DNA of 64,000 nt, taken from assembly GCF_026241755.1 (NCBI RefSeq), contig NZ_JAPJDA010000023.1, positions 16,427 through 80,426 on the forward strand. Reading direction: 5' to 3'. This DNA comes from Salinimicrobium profundisediminis (GTDB taxonomy: Bacteria > Bacteroidota > Bacteroidia > Flavobacteriales > Flavobacteriaceae). A model generated the notes under the pieces. It searched no databases. It was given only the letters and a program-made list of their open reading frames with translations, and was not told the DNA's origin. Positions 61,584-64,000 of this stretch are shown one piece after another. Position 1 is the stretch's first letter. Each line of letters begins with the position of its first letter. A program made the position numbers and the translations under genes.

Positions 61584-62481
61584 TAATTACAGCATCATTG
61601 GGTATTGAAGCATTCCTGTGTTTCCATCTTTTGTGGGTCCAGAGGTAATAACGGGGTTCTTCTCTTATCTGTTCTTCAAGAAGCTCAATATATTTGCGTG
61701 TTATAAAATAATCGGGCTCTTTAGTCGGTTCGTATGAAATAGTTTTAAAAGAGGCTACATAATGGCCTCTTTTTACTTTTTCCACGTGCAGGTAAACTAC
61801 AGCCATGTCTAAAGTGTGTGATAGTTTTTCCAATCCCATGAAAACGGGCGACTTTATACCCATAAAACTGATCCATGCCCGGGTGCGCGAAAGTTTGGGA
61901 GATTGATCTGCAATCAAAGCATAGATGCCGCAAACACCATTGTGCTCATTATCAGTAATAGTCTTTGTGGCTTTACTTGAAGGAATGAGTTCTGTATTAT
62001 AACGCCCCCTTATGTCTTTAACAAGTTGATCAAAATAGCGATTCTTTATTTTTTTATATATCCCGAAGCTCTCATGTTTTAGATCATAGAGTTCGAGGGC
62101 GTTCATCCATTCATAGCTTGCGTAGTGGCCGCAGGCGAGCAGAATACTCTTATCCATAGCCCTTATCTTGTCAATTTCTTCAGGATTTGTAAAGCAAAAC
62201 CGCTTTTTCAGTTCTTCGTCTGTAATAGATAAGCTTTTTATCATCTCCAGGAACATATCTACCATATGGTGGTAAAATTGTTTTCTGATCTTCTTGATTT
62301 CTTTGTCAGATTTGTCAGGAAATACCAGCCTCAGGTTTTCATTTACTGTCTTTCTTCTATATCGGACTATGTAGTATACAATTAGGTATACAAAATCAGA
62401 AAAGAGATAAAAAAGGCTAAAAGGTAAAATTGAAATTAGCCATAAAAAAGGGTAAACCAACCAGAAAACTAAACGCTGCAT
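61573..62481 (-). CDS. Lipid A acyltransferase-like (LpxL/HtrB family)
   Basis: 302 residues. N-terminal membrane anchor (about 5-35) and catalytic HX4E in ACGHYASYEWMN near 116-121, the motif of late lipid A acyltransferases. Further motifs FMGIKSPVFMGLEKL and GIYKKIKN. Adds a secondary acyl chain to lipid A in the inner membrane. Confidence 0.92.
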   Translation of the reverse strand: MQRLVFWLVYPFLWLISILPFSLFYLFSDFVYLIVYYIVRYRRKTVNENLRLVFPDKSDKEIKKIRKQFYHHMVDMFLEMIKSLSITDEELKKRFCFTNPEEIDKIRAMDKSILLACGHYASYEWMNALELYDLKHESFGIYKKIKNRYFDQLVKDIRGRYNTELIPSSKATKTITDNEHNGVCGIYALIADQSPKLSRTRAWISFMGIKSPVFMGLEKLSHTLDMAVVYLHVEKVKRGHYVASFKTISYEPTKEPDYFITRKYIELLEEQIREEPRYYLWTHKRWKHRNASIPNDAVIIKD

Positions 62482-62535
62482 GCAAAAGTCATTTAGGCAA
62501 ATATATGGTATATTTGGAACTAAATTTTTGCATTA

Positions 62536-63186
62536 ATGGGAGATTTCGACTTGATTACCATTGTAGTCATAGCAGCAAATATTATTTTTTCTTTTAAAGG
62601 TTTTAATGATCATGCTTTTTTTGAAAAGTACAAGTTCAATTCGGCAGCAGTAAAAAGGGGTGAGAAGATAAGGGTGCTCACATCAGGGTTTTTGCATGTA
62701 GATACTGCGCATCTTTTTCTAAATATGCTTACCCTCTATTTCTTTGCCGATGTAGTCATTGGCTCCCTGGGTAGTTTTAGCTTCTTATTGATCTATGTTG
62801 CCAGTCTTTTGCTGGGAAACCTTTTGTCCTACTATTTTCATAAAGATGAATATAAATATAATGCGGTGGGAGCAAGCGGTGCTGTTTCGGGTATAATCTA
62901 CTCCGCTATTTTATTATATCCCGATATGAGCCTGTACATGTTTTTTATTCCCATACCCATTCCTGCGTATGTTTTCGGGATTGGCTATATGCTGTATTCA
63001 ATCTACGGGATGAAAAACAGGATAGGTAATATAGGGCATGATGCCCATTTTGGTGGTGCTGTGGGAGGTTATATCCTCACTCTGGTTCTTGTTCCGCAAT
63101 TGTTTGCCACAAGTTTGTTTATGGTGATTCTACTGGCTATTCCTATTGTTCTGTTATTTTTCCTACAAAAGACCGGCAAATTCTGA
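62536..63186 (+). CDS. Rhomboid-family intramembrane serine protease
   Basis: 216 residues, six membrane helices. Ser in GASGAVSGIIYS near 114 and His in GHDAHFGGAVGGY near 171 form the rhomboid dyad. Starts 54 bases from the divergent acyltransferase gene. Substrates unknown. Confidence 0.92.
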   Translation: MGDFDLITIVVIAANIIFSFKGFNDHAFFEKYKFNSAAVKRGEKIRVLTSGFLHVDTAHLFLNMLTLYFFADVVIGSLGSFSFLLIYVASLLLGNLLSYYFHKDEYKYNAVGASGAVSGIIYSAILLYPDMSLYMFFIPIPIPAYVFGIGYMLYSIYGMKNRIGNIGHDAHFGGAVGGYILTLVLVPQLFATSLFMVILLAIPIVLLFFLQKTGKF

Positions 63187-63230
63187 CATTGGCACTGAAT
63201 TTGAAAACCTCTTGTAAAACCATAAATATT

Positions 63231-63905
63231 ATGAAAAAGTTACTTCTTCTAATTGCCATTTTTGGCTACTCTGTAGGCTTTGCACAAGACAAGCCATTTC
63301 CCTCTGTTTCCGTTTTAGGTACCGGAACTGTGAATGTAGTACCCGATAAAGTCCTTATTAACTCCAGGATTGAACATACCGGGAAAACTGCTGCCGAGGT
63401 AAAGCGTGAAAATGATAAAGTAGTCGATCAGGTAATTAAGTACTTAAAATCTCAGGGGGTAGCGTCAAAATATATCCAGACGGAATACTTGAGATTAAAT
63501 AAAGAGGTTAATTACAATACAAAAGACACCATGTATTCAGCTAACCAAGCTATTTCTATTGAATTGGTGAACCTGAAGTCTTATGAGAAAATTATGTCTG
63601 GTTTATTAGAATCCGGGCTCAACAGGATTGACGGGATTGAATTTATGACCTCTAAAAAGGAACAATTACAATCTGAGGCGCGAAAAAAGGCAGTTTTGAA
63701 TGCGAAAATGAAGGCTGAAGAATATGCTTCTGCTTTAGGTCAGCGTGCGGGAAAAGCAGTTCATATCAACGAAGTACAAACAGATCATTACCAGCCCGTT
63801 TATCGTGTGATGGAAATGAAATCTGACAGTTCTGGACAGCAAACTATTGCTCCGGGTGAAATGGAAGTAACCGTAAAGGTGAATGTTGAATTTCAGCTCG
63901 ATTAA
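63231..63905 (+). CDS. SIMPL-domain (DUF541) secreted protein
   Basis: 224 residues from the ATG at 63231, which begins the signal peptide ending FAQ (about 1-19). SIMPL fold with VSVLGTGTVNVVPDKV and AKMKAEEYASALGQ. Periplasmic, possibly a stress or oxidative-protection factor by family; role not known. The in-frame codons from 63189 are not a signal. Confidence 0.88.
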   Translation: MKKLLLLIAIFGYSVGFAQDKPFPSVSVLGTGTVNVVPDKVLINSRIEHTGKTAAEVKRENDKVVDQVIKYLKSQGVASKYIQTEYLRLNKEVNYNTKDTMYSANQAISIELVNLKSYEKIMSGLLESGLNRIDGIEFMTSKKEQLQSEARKKAVLNAKMKAEEYASALGQRAGKAVHINEVQTDHYQPVYRVMEMKSDSSGQQTIAPGEMEVTVKVNVEFQLD

Positions 63906-63928
63906 ACTGAAGATGATTAAACAAAAAG

Positions 63929-63966
63929 AGGTCGTCTAAAAAGTAATTTTTAGGTGGCCTTTTTTC
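63929..63966 (+). terminator. Terminator after the SIMPL gene
   Basis: AGGTCGTCTAAAAA (63929-63942) pairs imperfectly with TTTTTAGGTGGCCT (63947-63960), followed by TTTTTT. The last bases of the window hold nothing definable. Confidence 0.75.
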
Positions 63967-64000
63967 ATGATAAGATTTTCAAGGAGGGTTTTTCCTTTTT

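Overview
The window looks like chromosomal DNA of a member of the Flavobacteriaceae (Bacteroidota). The evidence is moderate-to-low GC, start codons without Shine-Dalgarno sequences, promoter elements of the TAnnTTTG type, many lipoproteins with a Cys lipobox, and family-typical genes such as an E1 alpha/beta fusion, a SerB-SerA fusion, biotin-carboxylase operon genes and menaquinone genes. I see no rRNA, tRNA, CRISPR array, transposase or prophage. The genus is not determinable by eye.

Layout. 1-8.3 kb holds a partial rhodanese gene, a lipoprotein, a phosphoserine phosphatase/phosphoglycerate dehydrogenase fusion, a decayed ImmA/IrrE plus DUF4411 (PIN-like) pair bordered by degenerate heptanucleotide repeats, a large uncharacterised flavoprotein-like ORF and a TlpA-like lipoprotein. 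8.5-22.1 kb is a sulfur/redox island: a Crp/Fnr regulator, a TauE/SafE permease, cytochrome bd (cydAB), two methyltransferases, an MBL hydrolase, a DoxX-DsrE-TlpA-DsbD operon, a DUF2231 protein, an MBL-rhodanese persulfide-type enzyme and a DUF3703 protein. Two YeeE/YedE-type proteins at 26.8-27.8 kb belong to the same theme. 22.2-26.7 kb is an acyl-CoA (probably propionyl-CoA) carboxylase operon plus a dehydrogenase-like protein that has lost its catalytic residues. 28-30 kb has a TRIC channel and thioredoxin reductase. 31.3-37 kb carries menaquinone genes (MenI-type thioesterase, MenF, MenD, MenB) interspersed with a CvfB-like RNA-binding protein and followed by PH-domain membrane proteins. 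39-49 kb holds the E1 fusion, an inactive-looking M1 peptidase fused to a probable outer-membrane barrel, a LOG-family protein and UvrA. 49.6-59.3 kb is a more AT-rich accessory block: a LuxR-type regulator with a degenerate receiver, four paralogous lipoproteins that share about 300 N-terminal residues but carry different C-terminal domains, and an astacin-like protease lipoprotein. 59.4-64 kb returns to housekeeping genes (AcpH, phosphoglucosamine-mutase-like, LpxL-like acyltransferase, rhomboid, SIMPL).

Most interesting signals. (1) A dyad TGTnAC-N4-GTTAC stands exactly 21 nt upstream of a TAnnTTTG promoter element at three promoters in the sulfur island, pointing to a small regulon of the adjacent Crp/Fnr protein. 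(2) The lipoprotein family has swapped C-terminal modules (calcium-loop, Cys-rich, vWA). (3) A possible structured RNA/terminator lies at 55.4 kb and tandem operator-like repeats lie upstream of the astacin gene. (4) Degenerate heptanucleotide repeats border the dead toxin-like island. (5) A palindrome AAAATGwCATTTT recurs between genes.
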